From positions 16,508 through 80,507 of the forward strand of contig UQKY01000004.1 in assembly GCA_900541785.1 (NCBI GenBank): DNA of 64,000 bases, written 5' to 3'. Of the stretch, positions 7,670-16,406 are shown one piece after another. Numbering within the stretch: the first letter of the stretch is position 1; the number at the start of each line of letters is the position of its first letter. The DNA is from an uncultured Collinsella sp. GTDB lineage: Bacteria > Actinomycetota > Coriobacteriia > Coriobacteriales > Coriobacteriaceae. A model generated the notes under the pieces. The model had not been told where the DNA came from. It did no database searches and saw only the letters and a list, made by a program, of their open reading frames with translations. Made by a program: the position numbers and the translations under genes.

Positions 7670-8539
7670 TTACCCCGCCAGATACGCTTCCAACGCCGGC
7701 AAAGTCGCCTCCGCATCGCGGCGGCCGATCTGGTAGATGCGCTCGAGCTCATCGGGCTCGCGGCACAGCGATGGCACCTTCACCGATTCGCTCGGACGCA
7801 CCACAAAGATATCGCCGGCAGCCTCGCGACGCGCCAGGTCATCGAGCGTGGCATTGTAAACCTCATGCCGATGCTCAAGCGCTGCGACAAAGTCCGGGTA
7901 GTGACGGAACACGCGACGCAGCATGGGCATCACGCTGTTGGGCTGCTTCACAAAGCCTGCCGGCTGCGTGAGCACCACGATATTGCGGTCATACCCCTGC
8001 GCAAACAGCCATGCACTGGGAATGGAATCAGCCACGCCACCATCCAGATACTTATGCCCGTCAATAGCAACGGGACGCGTCGCCACAGGAATCGCCGACG
8101 ATGCCCGGATCCACTCGATATCCCGCTCGTCGCCATAGGGCAGGTCGTGGTAGACGGCCTTGCCCGTCTCGATATCGGTGCACACGCACGTAAACCGCAT
8201 GGGACAGGCGCGATACGCCTCCAGGTCGATGGGATCGCGCTCGATAGGCACCTCGTGATAGGCAAAATCGGCATTGAACATGTCGCCGGTCCGCAGCCAG
8301 CTTGCTACACCCGCATAGCGCTTGTCGGCACAATAGGCCTTGTTGTAGCGAATGGCGCGTCCGATCTGGCGCGATTTAAAGTTGTAGCCAAACGCCGCGC
8401 CCGCCGAGACACCCACCATATGGTCGCAGGTCAAACCGTGCTCCATCCAAACGTCGAGCACGCCCGCCGTATACATACCGCGGTAGCCGCCTCCCTCGAG
8501 CGCAAGCCCCACCGTGCGCGTCATATTTGGCTGTGTCAT
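7670..8539 (-). CDS. Patatin-like phospholipase
   Basis: All patatin landmarks are present in the 289-residue protein: the oxyanion loop GGGYRG (residues about 15-20), the nucleophile GVSAG (about 43-47) and the catalytic-dyad aspartate in LDGGVADS (about 165). Family members are cytoplasmic or membrane-associated acyl hydrolases acting on phospholipids. The start is placed at ATG 8539 because GGAG lies upstream; the open frame continues 28 codons further without a ribosome binding site. It is a single gene, divergent from the GGDEF-EAL gene. It resembles the YjjU/RssA branch, but the lipid target is unknown. Confidence 0.87.
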   Translation of the reverse strand: MTQPNMTRTVGLALEGGGYRGMYTAGVLDVWMEHGLTCDHMVGVSAGAAFGYNFKSRQIGRAIRYNKAYCADKRYAGVASWLRTGDMFNADFAYHEVPIERDPIDLEAYRACPMRFTCVCTDIETGKAVYHDLPYGDERDIEWIRASSAIPVATRPVAIDGHKYLDGGVADSIPSAWLFAQGYDRNIVVLTQPAGFVKQPNSVMPMLRRVFRHYPDFVAALEHRHEVYNATLDDLARREAAGDIFVVRPSESVKVPSLCREPDELERIYQIGRRDAEATLPALEAYLAG

Positions 8540-8772
8540 GCGACCATCTCCGTCCCTGCGTTTAAAACCGGGACAAGTATACCCGTCAACATATATCGTC
8601 TCAGTCGCATTTTTATCGGACATCGCATCGTCGCGCTACCATTTGTCGAATAATAGCCGCCCACAGCATGTACACCCATATATAATTCTGCACTGTTGTT
8701 TATACTACTCAGCAGTTATCAACAGCGAACATTAGCCGGTAAATTAACCCAACAACGCAGCGAGGCGGGGGC

Positions 8773-11580
8773 TTGGATACACGCAAAGCGCCGAACAACA
8801 ACGCGTGTGCACAACGAGCTCGCCCGACGCAATTCGCCCGACCTCAGAAAGCCGCTTACGACATGGATACTGTCAGCAATTACACCGAAACGCTCGAAAA
8901 GACCGTTCGCGACCTTCTCGAGCGTCAGGATGATCTGATTAGGACCGCCTTTACCGACCAGCTTACCGGACTTGGCAACCGCGGCGGCTTTGCCCGCTCC
9001 CTCGAGGAGCTCTGGGAGCAGGACACCCCCGTTACCATGGCGTTCATCGATATCGACAATCTCAAGCACTGCAACGACGTCTTTGGCCATGACGAGGGCA
9101 ACCGCTATATCTTGCAGGTAAGCCTCTATCTTAAGCTGTATATGAAAGTAGACGAGGCGGCGTTTCGCATAGGCGGCGACGAGTTTGCCATTCTATCTAC
9201 GATTGCGACCGAAGACGACCTCGCCGAACGTCTGGAACACTGCCGAACGATCCTGCTCAAAAACAACGATTCCGAGATGCCCCACTCGTTTAGCTACGGA
9301 GTGGCACACGCCGACCCCGCCCTGGGCGAAGCCTCCAATCGCATGACACTCGATGCCGACCATCGCATGTACGACTACAAGCTACGTCATGCCATGCACC
9401 TCGATCGGCGCAATATCACGCAAGTCCACGCCGACGACTTCGAAATAAGCGACCGCGTTTTCGACGCCTTTTCGATGCTCAACGAAGGTTGTTATTTCTT
9501 TATCGAGAACTTGGACAAACATCGCACCCTTTGGTCACAAGGTGCCTTGCGCGACCTCGGTCTTCCTTCGGAGCATATAGACAACTGCCGCGATTACTGG
9601 AAAACGCGCGTCCATCCCGATGACCTTGAGGCTTTTACCGACGACATCGACCAAGTCTATAACGGCTCCAAACGCCATCGAGTCATGCAGTATCGTGTAT
9701 GCAACGCCACAGGCGACTACGTGCTCTGCCGTGCTCGCGGTTTTCGCATCGATGGGGGCGAAAACGAGCCCTCGCTCTATGTCGGCGAGCTCGTCAATCA
9801 TTCCCTTGCCGAAACTGTCGACGCTGCCACGGGGCTTGGAACGCAACGCATGCTGGTCAACGCTATCGATGCCTGTCGCCGTGACCACTGCAAAACAGGA
9901 CTCATCGCCGTGCGCGTTCGCGGCACGACGAAACTCAACGAGCTCTATGGAGCCGAGGCGGTCGACAGCGTGCTTGCCGAATACGCAGGCCGTATGCTGT
10001 CGATCACCCGCGGCAGGAGCAGAGTCTTCCGTTCACGAAGTGTCCAGTTCGTCGTGCTCAGCAACGATTTGGACCACGGGGCATTTGAACTCCTGACCCA
10101 CCGTCTAAAAGAGACCATTTTTGCCCCCGTTCAGATCGCGGGCGACACCATCACTCCCGTTTGTATTGTCGCCCCGGTCTTTTACGAGCGCCTGGATTAC
10201 CAAACATCTGCTGTCTTGTGCGAACTTGACCGTCGCCTTCGCACAGCCGGCGGGCTTGTCCCCAACGACAGTCTCCCTATACCCGAGGTCGAACGCAAAA
10301 GCGCAATCGCCGAACGCATCGATATGCTCACCGGTCTCTACCGACCCAGCGAGTTTATGCGGCGCGCCAACGCTTTTCTCGAGGCAAGGCACGACGGCGC
10401 TTGGTGCATCGCCACGGTCGACATGGGCCACATGCGCCTGTTTAACGAATGGTATGGACAGGCCGAAGGCGACCGCCTGCTTGCCGATGTGGGCACGGTC
10501 CTCAAGGACATCGAGAATGCCGACATGGGCGTCGCAGGGTACTGGGGCCAAGATGACTTTTGCGCACTCATCCCCTTTAAGCACATCACCGTCCATCAAA
10601 TCTACAACCGCGTTCGCGAGGCAGTAGCCAGGCATGATGGCGGCGTAGGTTTTTGGCCGTCCATGGGCGTCTACCCCATCGATTCCAATGAGGAGATCAC
10701 CATCGATGCGCAGGCAAAGGCCATGTTTACCAATCGGCGCGCAAAAAACGACTTTAAGGAGCGCATTGCCATTTTTTGCCCCGAGGAGTACAAGCGCGAA
10801 ATCGTGTTCAACCGCACGCTGACCGAATTCCAGTACGCGCTGTCAAATGGTCGCATCACGTACTATCTTCAGCCCCAGGTCGATATGGAAACCGGCGAGA
10901 TTATTGGCGCCGAAGCACTCACCCGCTGGATTGACAAGGACGGCTCTCTCATTTCGCCCGCAACGTTTATCCCCGCACTCGAGGAAAGCGGCTTTGTAGT
11001 GACGCTCGACAAATATGTTTGGCAGGGCGTCGCCATGTGGCTCCGCGAGCGCCTCAATCGAGGACTTCGCGTGGTTCCGATTTCCCTCAATGTGTCGCGC
11101 GTAGACATTCTTGCCTGCGATGTCGCCGAGCATATGGGGTCGCTCGCCGCCCAGTACAACCTGCCGCCCGAACTCATGCACATCGAGATCACCGAGACCG
11201 CCTATACCGGAGAGTCCGAGGCCGTGGATAAGCTGACCGCGGATCTGCACACCCGTGGCTTCTCGACCTACATGGACGATTTTGGCACCGGCCAGTCCAC
11301 GCTCGCGATGCTCAAGAACGTCAACGTCGACGTCATCAAGCTCGACCGCACCTTTGTGCCCACCGACCGCGATCAAGGCCGCAGCGCGCAGATCGTGTCA
11401 TCGATGCTCGAGATGGCGCAGTCGCTCCATCTGCCCGTCGTGGTTGAAGGCGTCGAGACAAATGAGCAGGCAAACATGCTACGACAAATGGGCGCCCGCT
11501 ACGCTCAGGGCTTCCTCTACTACCGCCCCATGCCGGCGAAGGATTTTGAGGCATTGCTCGATGGTGGCAATAACAACTGA
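8773..11580 (+). CDS. Multidomain cyclic-di-GMP protein: GGDEF-PAS-GGDEF(deg.)-GGDEF(deg.)-EAL
   Basis: This is a 935-residue cytosolic protein without membrane segments. After a short coiled region comes an intact GGDEF domain (about 58-200, site RIGGDEF near 133), then a PAS/PAC-like domain (about 225-340), a degenerate GGDEF fold (about 350-510) whose active site reads RSVQF, a second degenerate one (about 520-665) with WGQDDF, and an EAL domain (about 690-928). The EAL domain keeps EAL, HIEITET, DDFGTG, KLDR and EGVET, so phosphodiesterase activity is likely. The TTG at 8773 follows GAGGCGGGG; an ATG at 8863 is the alternative. Both synthesis and breakdown of c-di-GMP appear possible, with the PAS domain as likely sensor. 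A shorter paralog lies downstream. Confidence 0.88.
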   Translation: MDTRKAPNNNACAQRARPTQFARPQKAAYDMDTVSNYTETLEKTVRDLLERQDDLIRTAFTDQLTGLGNRGGFARSLEELWEQDTPVTMAFIDIDNLKHCNDVFGHDEGNRYILQVSLYLKLYMKVDEAAFRIGGDEFAILSTIATEDDLAERLEHCRTILLKNNDSEMPHSFSYGVAHADPALGEASNRMTLDADHRMYDYKLRHAMHLDRRNITQVHADDFEISDRVFDAFSMLNEGCYFFIENLDKHRTLWSQGALRDLGLPSEHIDNCRDYWKTRVHPDDLEAFTDDIDQVYNGSKRHRVMQYRVCNATGDYVLCRARGFRIDGGENEPSLYVGELVNHSLAETVDAATGLGTQRMLVNAIDACRRDHCKTGLIAVRVRGTTKLNELYGAEAVDSVLAEYAGRMLSITRGRSRVFRSRSVQFVVLSNDLDHGAFELLTHRLKETIFAPVQIAGDTITPVCIVAPVFYERLDYQTSAVLCELDRRLRTAGGLVPNDSLPIPEVERKSAIAERIDMLTGLYRPSEFMRRANAFLEARHDGAWCIATVDMGHMRLFNEWYGQAEGDRLLADVGTVLKDIENADMGVAGYWGQDDFCALIPFKHITVHQIYNRVREAVARHDGGVGFWPSMGVYPIDSNEEITIDAQAKAMFTNRRAKNDFKERIAIFCPEEYKREIVFNRTLTEFQYALSNGRITYYLQPQVDMETGEIIGAEALTRWIDKDGSLISPATFIPALEESGFVVTLDKYVWQGVAMWLRERLNRGLRVVPISLNVSRVDILACDVAEHMGSLAAQYNLPPELMHIEITETAYTGESEAVDKLTADLHTRGFSTYMDDFGTGQSTLAMLKNVNVDVIKLDRTFVPTDRDQGRSAQIVSSMLEMAQSLHLPVVVEGVETNEQANMLRQMGARYAQGFLYYRPMPAKDFEALLDGGNNN

Positions 11581-11639
11581 CACGCTCGCGCGCAAAACGC
11601 CACCGCCGAAGGGGGAATTTGCCTCCATTAGCTAACTTA

Positions 11640-11668
11640 TATCCCCAATTCAAACCGAATTGGGGATA
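11640..11668. repeat. Perfect 12-bp inverted repeat between the two GGDEF genes
   Basis: TATCCCCAATTC (11640-11651) and GAATTGGGGATA (11657-11668) pair exactly around AAACC. It lies 40 bp before the next start codon and lacks a T tract, so it may be an operator or an mRNA hairpin and not a terminator. Confidence 0.6.
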
Positions 11669-11707
11669 TGATACAAACCATTGTTCCGCCCAAGGAGGTT
11701 ATCTGTC

Positions 11708-13237
11708 ATGAACGAGTCGTACCGCATGGGCGAGCAATCGATTATTGCCTATCTTCAGCGACTTGCGAATGGCATCTCGACCGCCGAACTCGATGTTGCC
11801 GCGCTGCCTGCTGAGCTACGCGCCGTTGGCGAGCAACTGCAAAAGACGCATGCCATCCTGCAACAAGAGCGCCGGCTGCTTGAGAGCAACGCCCATATCG
11901 ACCCGCTCACCAACTTGGGCAACCGCAACGGATTCGACCGTCACGTCGAGCAGCTCTGGCACAAACGCGACCCCTTCACCTGCGCCTATATTGACATCGA
12001 CCATCTCAAACATTGCAATGATAGGTTTGGCCACGCCGAAGGCAATCGCTATATTCTGAGCATCTGCCGCACGCTCTCCGAAACCATGGAGCACGATGAG
12101 ATGCTGTTCCGTATCGGTGGAGACGAGTTTGTGCTTATCTCGCCCTCCGCAAACGAGACTGAACTCGAGCAGCGCTTGGAGCAGGTACGCGCCGGGCTGG
12201 TCGAGGCGAGCTCAGGCGGCAAGGCGCCCATGATCGGCAGCTTTAGCTTTGGCTGCTCGCGCGTCGATCCACTTGCTGGCGACACGCGTCGCCAGATGAC
12301 GATGGATGCCGATCGCAAGATGTATCGCTATAAGCTTATGCATCGTGTGCAGCAACCGAAAGACGATGACGCGCCGCAACGCCCAGTCGTCGATCAGCTT
12401 CCCTGCAACGACCGGGTGTTCCAAGCGATCTCCATGAGCTCCGAGACGCGCTATCCGTTTATCCTCAATCTCGATACGGGAGAATCGCAATGGTCGGTTA
12501 ACGCCGTGCGCGATTTTGACCTGCCCTCCCAGCACCCTTTTAACTCACTCGACATGTGGCTCGCCCGCGTTCATCCCGAGGACCGCGACAACGTACGTGC
12601 CGAGCTCGACATGGTGATAAACGGCACGTGGCACTTCCACTACATGCAGTACCGCGTGATGGATGCCACCGGAGCGTACGCGCTTTGCGACTGCACGGGC
12701 TACCGCTTGGACGGCACCGATACCGAACCTAACATGTACGTGGGCATTATCATCAACCGAAGCCTAGCAGATACGACCGACTCGGTAACGGGCCTGGGCG
12801 ATGTTCACGCGCTGGTCAACGCTATTGGAGAGATGCGCCGTGTGCCGCACGAGGCAGGCTTTATTGCCATTAAGGTCGACGATATCGCCGAGGTCAATGC
12901 CCGCTTTGGATTCGATGCAGGCGACCGCGTGCTCGCCGAAAGCGCCGCCTGCCTCATGGATTGTTCGCGCGGCAAGGGTCGCCTGTTTCGCTCGACCGGA
13001 CCCATGTTCGTGGCGCTTTTCGATGAGCTCGACCCCGAGGCAATCGACGAGCTCGCAGACGAAATCGAGCGGTTCCTGGGTTCCCCCGTGCTCATCGGCT
13101 CGCTTGAATATCAGCCACCCATTCGTGTAGCGACGCTTCATCTGGACGCTGTCGATCGACAACCCGTTTCCATTTTGAACGAGCTCAAAGCGTTGCTCGG
13201 GAAAGCCGTGCAGGTGCCAGGTACCAAACTGGATTAG
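11708..13237 (+). CDS. Diguanylate cyclase: GGDEF-PAS-GGDEF(degenerate)
   Basis: The 509-residue protein is a paralog of the first three domains of the preceding gene: a leading helical region, an intact GGDEF domain (about 60-200, RIGGDEF near 135, preceded by IDIDHLKHCND), a PAS/PAC-like domain (about 235-345), and a GGDEF-like fold (about 350-505) whose active-site loop reads STGPMF and is surely inactive. There is no EAL domain and no membrane segment. The ATG at 11708 is set by AAGGAGG eleven bases upstream. The expected activity is making c-di-GMP from two GTP. Shared architecture and adjacency imply a tandem duplication with loss or gain of the EAL half. Confidence 0.88.
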   Translation: MNESYRMGEQSIIAYLQRLANGISTAELDVAALPAELRAVGEQLQKTHAILQQERRLLESNAHIDPLTNLGNRNGFDRHVEQLWHKRDPFTCAYIDIDHLKHCNDRFGHAEGNRYILSICRTLSETMEHDEMLFRIGGDEFVLISPSANETELEQRLEQVRAGLVEASSGGKAPMIGSFSFGCSRVDPLAGDTRRQMTMDADRKMYRYKLMHRVQQPKDDDAPQRPVVDQLPCNDRVFQAISMSSETRYPFILNLDTGESQWSVNAVRDFDLPSQHPFNSLDMWLARVHPEDRDNVRAELDMVINGTWHFHYMQYRVMDATGAYALCDCTGYRLDGTDTEPNMYVGIIINRSLADTTDSVTGLGDVHALVNAIGEMRRVPHEAGFIAIKVDDIAEVNARFGFDAGDRVLAESAACLMDCSRGKGRLFRSTGPMFVALFDELDPEAIDELADEIERFLGSPVLIGSLEYQPPIRVATLHLDAVDRQPVSILNELKALLGKAVQVPGTKLD

Positions 13238-13311
13238 CACCGCGCCCGCGCCGCCTCCCCCATCGTGCGATAATCCTCTGCAGAAGTCACCAAAAGCAGA
13301 GGGAGTTTGTG

Positions 13312-13935
13312 ATGAAGGTTCTTTTGGTCAATGGCAGCCCCAAGGCAAACGGTAACACCGCCCGTGCACTCGCCGAGGTCGCCGAGCAGCTCAATGGCGA
13401 AGGCATTGATACCGAGGTGTTTCAGCTGGGCGCCAAGCCCATTCGCGATTGCATCGGTTGCGGCCAGTGCGGCAAGCTTGGCGATCGCTGCACCTTTGAC
13501 GATGACGTGGTGAACGAGCTCATCGCTGCCGCCGAGCAGGCAGATGGTTTTGTCTTTGGCTCCCCCGTCTACTATGCGCATCCCAGCGGACGCATCCTCT
13601 CGGCTCTCGACCGCGCATTCTATGCTGGCAGCAAGGCCTTTGCGCACAAGCCGGGTGCCGCGGTTGCCGTCGCCCGCCGTGGCGGCACGTCGACCACCTT
13701 CGATGTGCTCAACAAGTACTTCACCATCAACCAGATGCCCGTGGTCGCCTCCACGTACTGGAACAACGTGTTTGGTCGCGTGCCCGGCGACGCCGATGGG
13801 GATGCCGAGGGCCTTGCCACCATGCGAAACATCGGCAAAAACATGGCCTGGCTCCTGCGCTGTATCGAGGCAGGACAGGCCGCTGGTATCAACGCACCCG
13901 AAGCCGATCGCGCAACGACCAACTTCATCAGGTAG
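13312..13935 (+). CDS. NAD(P)H-dependent FMN reductase / iron-sulfur flavoprotein family
   Basis: The 207-residue flavodoxin-fold protein has the FMN phosphate loop NGSPKANGNT at residues 8-17 and GSPVYYAHPSG for the flavin ring. A compact cysteine cluster, DCIGCGQCGKLGDRC (about 47-61), resembles the 4Fe-4S site of iron-sulfur flavoproteins. It is probably a cytosolic oxidoreductase of quinones, nitro compounds or other electron acceptors. AGAGGGA lies upstream of the ATG at 13312. The ArsC-like gene starts 16 bp downstream, so the two may form an operon. The physiological acceptor is unknown. Confidence 0.85.
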   Translation: MKVLLVNGSPKANGNTARALAEVAEQLNGEGIDTEVFQLGAKPIRDCIGCGQCGKLGDRCTFDDDVVNELIAAAEQADGFVFGSPVYYAHPSGRILSALDRAFYAGSKAFAHKPGAAVAVARRGGTSTTFDVLNKYFTINQMPVVASTYWNNVFGRVPGDADGDAEGLATMRNIGKNMAWLLRCIEAGQAAGINAPEADRATTNFIR

Positions 13936-13951
13936 AACGGCGGAACATACT

Positions 13952-14293
13952 ATGAATGTGCAAATCTTCGGCACCAAGAAGTCCTTCGATACCAAGAAGG
14001 CCCAGCGCTATTTTAAGGAGCGCCGCATTAAGGTGCAGTTTATTGACCTTAAGGAAAAGGAAATGAGCAAGGGCGAGCTCACGAGCGTGATGCAGGCGGT
14101 CGGCGGCATCGATAAGCTGCTCAACCCCAAAGCCAAGGACGAGGAGACGCTCGCGCTCATCCAGCACCTCACCCCTAGCCAGCGCTTCGACAAGCTACTC
14201 GAGAACCAGCAGGTTCTAGCCGAGCCCATCGTACGCAACGGCAAAAAGGCCACCGTCGGTTATTGCCCCGATGTATGGGGAGCCTGGGAGTAG
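13952..14293 (+). CDS. ArsC/Spx-family protein lacking the catalytic cysteine
   Basis: At 113 residues it has the size and fold pattern of the ArsC/YffB/Spx thioredoxin-like family: FGTKKSFDTKKAQRYF at the N terminus, KLLNPKAK in the middle, and LAEPIVRNGKKATVGY at the C terminus. In the family the N-terminal motif carries the redox cysteine; here the aligned position is serine (residue 10). The start ATG at 13952 follows CGGAAC weakly but removes a long unrelated extension of the open frame. Without the cysteine, arsenate reduction is unlikely; a Spx-like binding or regulatory role is possible. It follows the flavoprotein gene by 16 bp. Confidence 0.8.
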   Translation: MNVQIFGTKKSFDTKKAQRYFKERRIKVQFIDLKEKEMSKGELTSVMQAVGGIDKLLNPKAKDEETLALIQHLTPSQRFDKLLENQQVLAEPIVRNGKKATVGYCPDVWGAWE

Positions 14294-14379
14294 CCTGTGT
14301 TATTTGCCAGCGCGTGGGTATAAGAGCATGCGTTTGGCATAAGATTCAACTGTAAGCCAAGTCTAACAAAGGAGGGCAC

Positions 14380-15510
14380 ATGCCCAACAAACCCGTGAAG
14401 ATTATCATGCTTACCGGATACCTCGGTGCCGGCAAGACCACGCTGCTCAACCACATCCTCGCTAACGACGGCGGCATCCGCGCCGCCGTGATCGTCAACG
14501 ACATCGGCGAGATCAATGTCGACGCCAGCCTCATCGCCGACGGCGGCCTTTCCGAGACCGATGACCTCATCCCGCTCACCAACGGCTGCATCTGCTGCAC
14601 GCTTTCGGATGACCTGGCCAACCAGCTGCAGGGCATCGCCGATTCGGGCAACTTCGATTACATCATCATCGAGGCATCGGGTATTTGCGAGCCTATCCCC
14701 ATCGCCTACACCATCTCGAGCTTCTGCGACGAGGCCAAGGTGGGCGGCGAGCCCAAGCTCGCGCTCGACAACATCGTGGCCGTGGTCGATTGTGCTCGCA
14801 TGTACGACGAGTTCAACGGCGGCCGCGACCTGCTGGCCGAGGATATCGACGAGGACGACATCGAAAGCCTGCTCATCCAGCAGATCGAGTTCTGCTCCAC
14901 GCTGATCCTCAACAAGACCGATACCGTGAGCCCTGAGCAGATCGCCGAGCTTAAGGCCATCGTGCGCAGCCTGCAGAAGGACGCCGTGATCGTCGAGGCC
15001 CAAAACGGCGAGGTCCCCATGGAGGAGCTGCTCGATACCGACCGCTTCGACTTTATGCGCGCCTACAACTCCGCCGCCTGGATCGAGGCCATGGAGCATC
15101 CCGAGGAGCACGACGACCCCGAGGTGCTCGAGTACGACATCGAGACCTTTGTGTACTCGCGCCGCAAGCCGTTTGACCTGCAGAAGTTCACCGATTTTGT
15201 TGAGCAGGAGTGGCCCGACGAGGTCATTCGCGTCAAGGGCCCGCTGTGGCAGACCGGCGATCCGGACATGTGCTACATGTTCGAGCAGGCCGGCCACCAG
15301 ATGCGCCTGATGGAGAACGGCCTGTTCGTTGACTCGGCGCCCGAGGGCGAGAAGCAGAAGATCATCGACGAGAACCCCGAGATCATGCAGATTTGGGACG
15401 ACGAGACGGGTGACCGCATGACGAGCCTGTGCATCATCGGCCGTCACATGGACAAGGATGCGCTCATCGCCTCCCTCGATGCTTGCCTGACCGACTGGCA
15501 CCGCGCCTAG
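14380..15510 (+). CDS. CobW/COG0523-family GTPase (metallochaperone)
   Basis: The 376-residue protein has the P-loop GYLGAGKTT (residues 12-20), the diagnostic metal-binding GCICCTL (CxCC, about 67-73), NKTD for guanine recognition and a C-terminal CobW domain from about residue 250. Family members are GTP-driven chaperones that insert zinc, cobalt or other metals into target enzymes. The ATG is preceded by AAAGGAGG. Its downstream end is marked by a terminator at 15550. Neighbours do not reveal the client metalloprotein, and I did not find a Zur-box-like dyad upstream. Confidence 0.9.
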   Translation: MPNKPVKIIMLTGYLGAGKTTLLNHILANDGGIRAAVIVNDIGEINVDASLIADGGLSETDDLIPLTNGCICCTLSDDLANQLQGIADSGNFDYIIIEASGICEPIPIAYTISSFCDEAKVGGEPKLALDNIVAVVDCARMYDEFNGGRDLLAEDIDEDDIESLLIQQIEFCSTLILNKTDTVSPEQIAELKAIVRSLQKDAVIVEAQNGEVPMEELLDTDRFDFMRAYNSAAWIEAMEHPEEHDDPEVLEYDIETFVYSRRKPFDLQKFTDFVEQEWPDEVIRVKGPLWQTGDPDMCYMFEQAGHQMRLMENGLFVDSAPEGEKQKIIDENPEIMQIWDDETGDRMTSLCIIGRHMDKDALIASLDACLTDWHRA

Positions 15511-15549
15511 GTTTATCCAAGCGGGCATTTTCCGCCCACGTAACCGCCA

Positions 15550-15590
15550 AACCACCACGAAGGTGCCTGTCCCCTTCGTGGTGGTTTTTC
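15550..15590 (+). terminator. Terminator after the CobW-family gene, with a CCTGTCC loop
   Basis: AACCACCACGAAGG (15550-15563) pairs with CCTTCGTGGTGGTT (15573-15586) and is followed by TTTTTC. The loop reads TGCCTGTCC, linking it to the CTGTCCC-loop repeat family seen at 5478 and 26068. Confidence 0.85.
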
Positions 15591-15610
15591 GTTCTGAGCC
15601 AAGGAGATTC

Positions 15611-16210
15611 ATGTTCAACATTGTGCTGTATGCGCCCGAAATCCCGGCCAATACGGGCAATATCGGCCGCACCTGCGTGGTTACCGGCGCCCGTCTACAT
15701 CTGGTGGAGCCACTGGGCTTTTCGCTCGACGACAAGACAGTACGTCGCGCCGGCCTGGGCTACTGGCAAAACTTGGACGTGACCACCTATGCCGGCTGGG
15801 AGGATTTCCTTGCACGCAATGGTCTCTCCCCTGCCGACGAACGCCTGCATCTGCTGACCAAAAAGGCACGCCGCACCTATGCGCAGAGTACCTACCGCGA
15901 TGGCGACTACTTGGTCTTTGGCAGCGAGAGCTCGGGCATTCCCGAGCCACTGCTTGCCGCGGCGCCCGAGCGTTGCGAGCGCATCCCGATGCTGCGCGAT
16001 TGCGACTCTCTCGATAACGCCGAGGCTTGGGAAGCTCACGAGGAATCGCTGGGGCATACCGAAGACAGCCACGAGGCCATCCTTCAACAAGATATCTGCG
16101 GCAACTTCGTCAACCCGGACGACTACCGCATCAGTGCACTCAACCTCTCCAACAGCGCCGCCATCGTCCTCTACGAGGCCCTGCGCCAAACAGGCTTTCC
16201 GGGAATGTAA
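15611..16210 (+). CDS. trmL: tRNA (cytidine(34)-2'-O)-methyltransferase, TrmL/SpoU family
   Basis: TrmL methylates the ribose of the wobble base in certain tRNA-Leu. The 199-residue protein begins with the family's NIVLYAPEIPANTGNIGRTC-type segment and carries the SAM-knot motifs FGSESSGIPEPLL (about 98-110) and LNLSNSAAIVLYE near the C terminus. Typical TrmL is about 155 residues; the excess is an acidic insertion (about 128-165) before the last motif. AAGGAG precedes ATG 15611, which rejects a 16-codon upstream extension. It appears to be monocistronic. Confidence 0.87.
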   Translation: MFNIVLYAPEIPANTGNIGRTCVVTGARLHLVEPLGFSLDDKTVRRAGLGYWQNLDVTTYAGWEDFLARNGLSPADERLHLLTKKARRTYAQSTYRDGDYLVFGSESSGIPEPLLAAAPERCERIPMLRDCDSLDNAEAWEAHEESLGHTEDSHEAILQQDICGNFVNPDDYRISALNLSNSAAIVLYEALRQTGFPGM

Positions 16211-16215
16211 CAAAC

Positions 16216-16252
16216 CTGCCATTAGGGGACGGGGTAGAAATGGCAGATTTTT
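16216..16252 (+). terminator. Terminator-like hairpin after trmL with GGGGAC loop
   Basis: CTGCCATT (16216-16223) pairs with AATGGCAG (16239-16246) and is followed by ATTTTTAA. The loop contains AGGGGACGGGG, so it may also be a degenerate member of the CTGTCCC-loop repeat family read on the other strand. Confidence 0.65.
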
Positions 16253-16283
16253 AAACCCTCTAGCTCTTGACAAGCTGGTTTTT

Positions 16284-16326
16284 GCGTCAATGTGACAAAG
16301 GAACTGTTCCTTTGTCACATTGACGC
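16284..16326. repeat. 21-bp-arm palindrome, GTGACAAAGG family, copy 1
   Basis: Two perfect 21-bp arms (16284-16304 and 16306-16326) are separated by one base. Related palindromes built on GTGACAAAGG/CCTTTGTCAC lie at 17514, 53193 and 54823. Together with the copy at 17514 it brackets the AAA ATPase gene. Confidence 0.85.
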
Positions 16327-16406
16327 TCTAAATAACGAACCATTGCTTTTAATCAGAATTAACTAAAATAAAATGAAGTTAAACGGCGGTGTGAAAGGAG
16401 AGCTTT

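Noticed and set aside
14260..15735. A 491-codon minus-strand open frame opposite the CobW-family gene
   Set aside because: It mirrors a conserved GTPase and also crosses a terminator. Its composition is that of an antisense frame.
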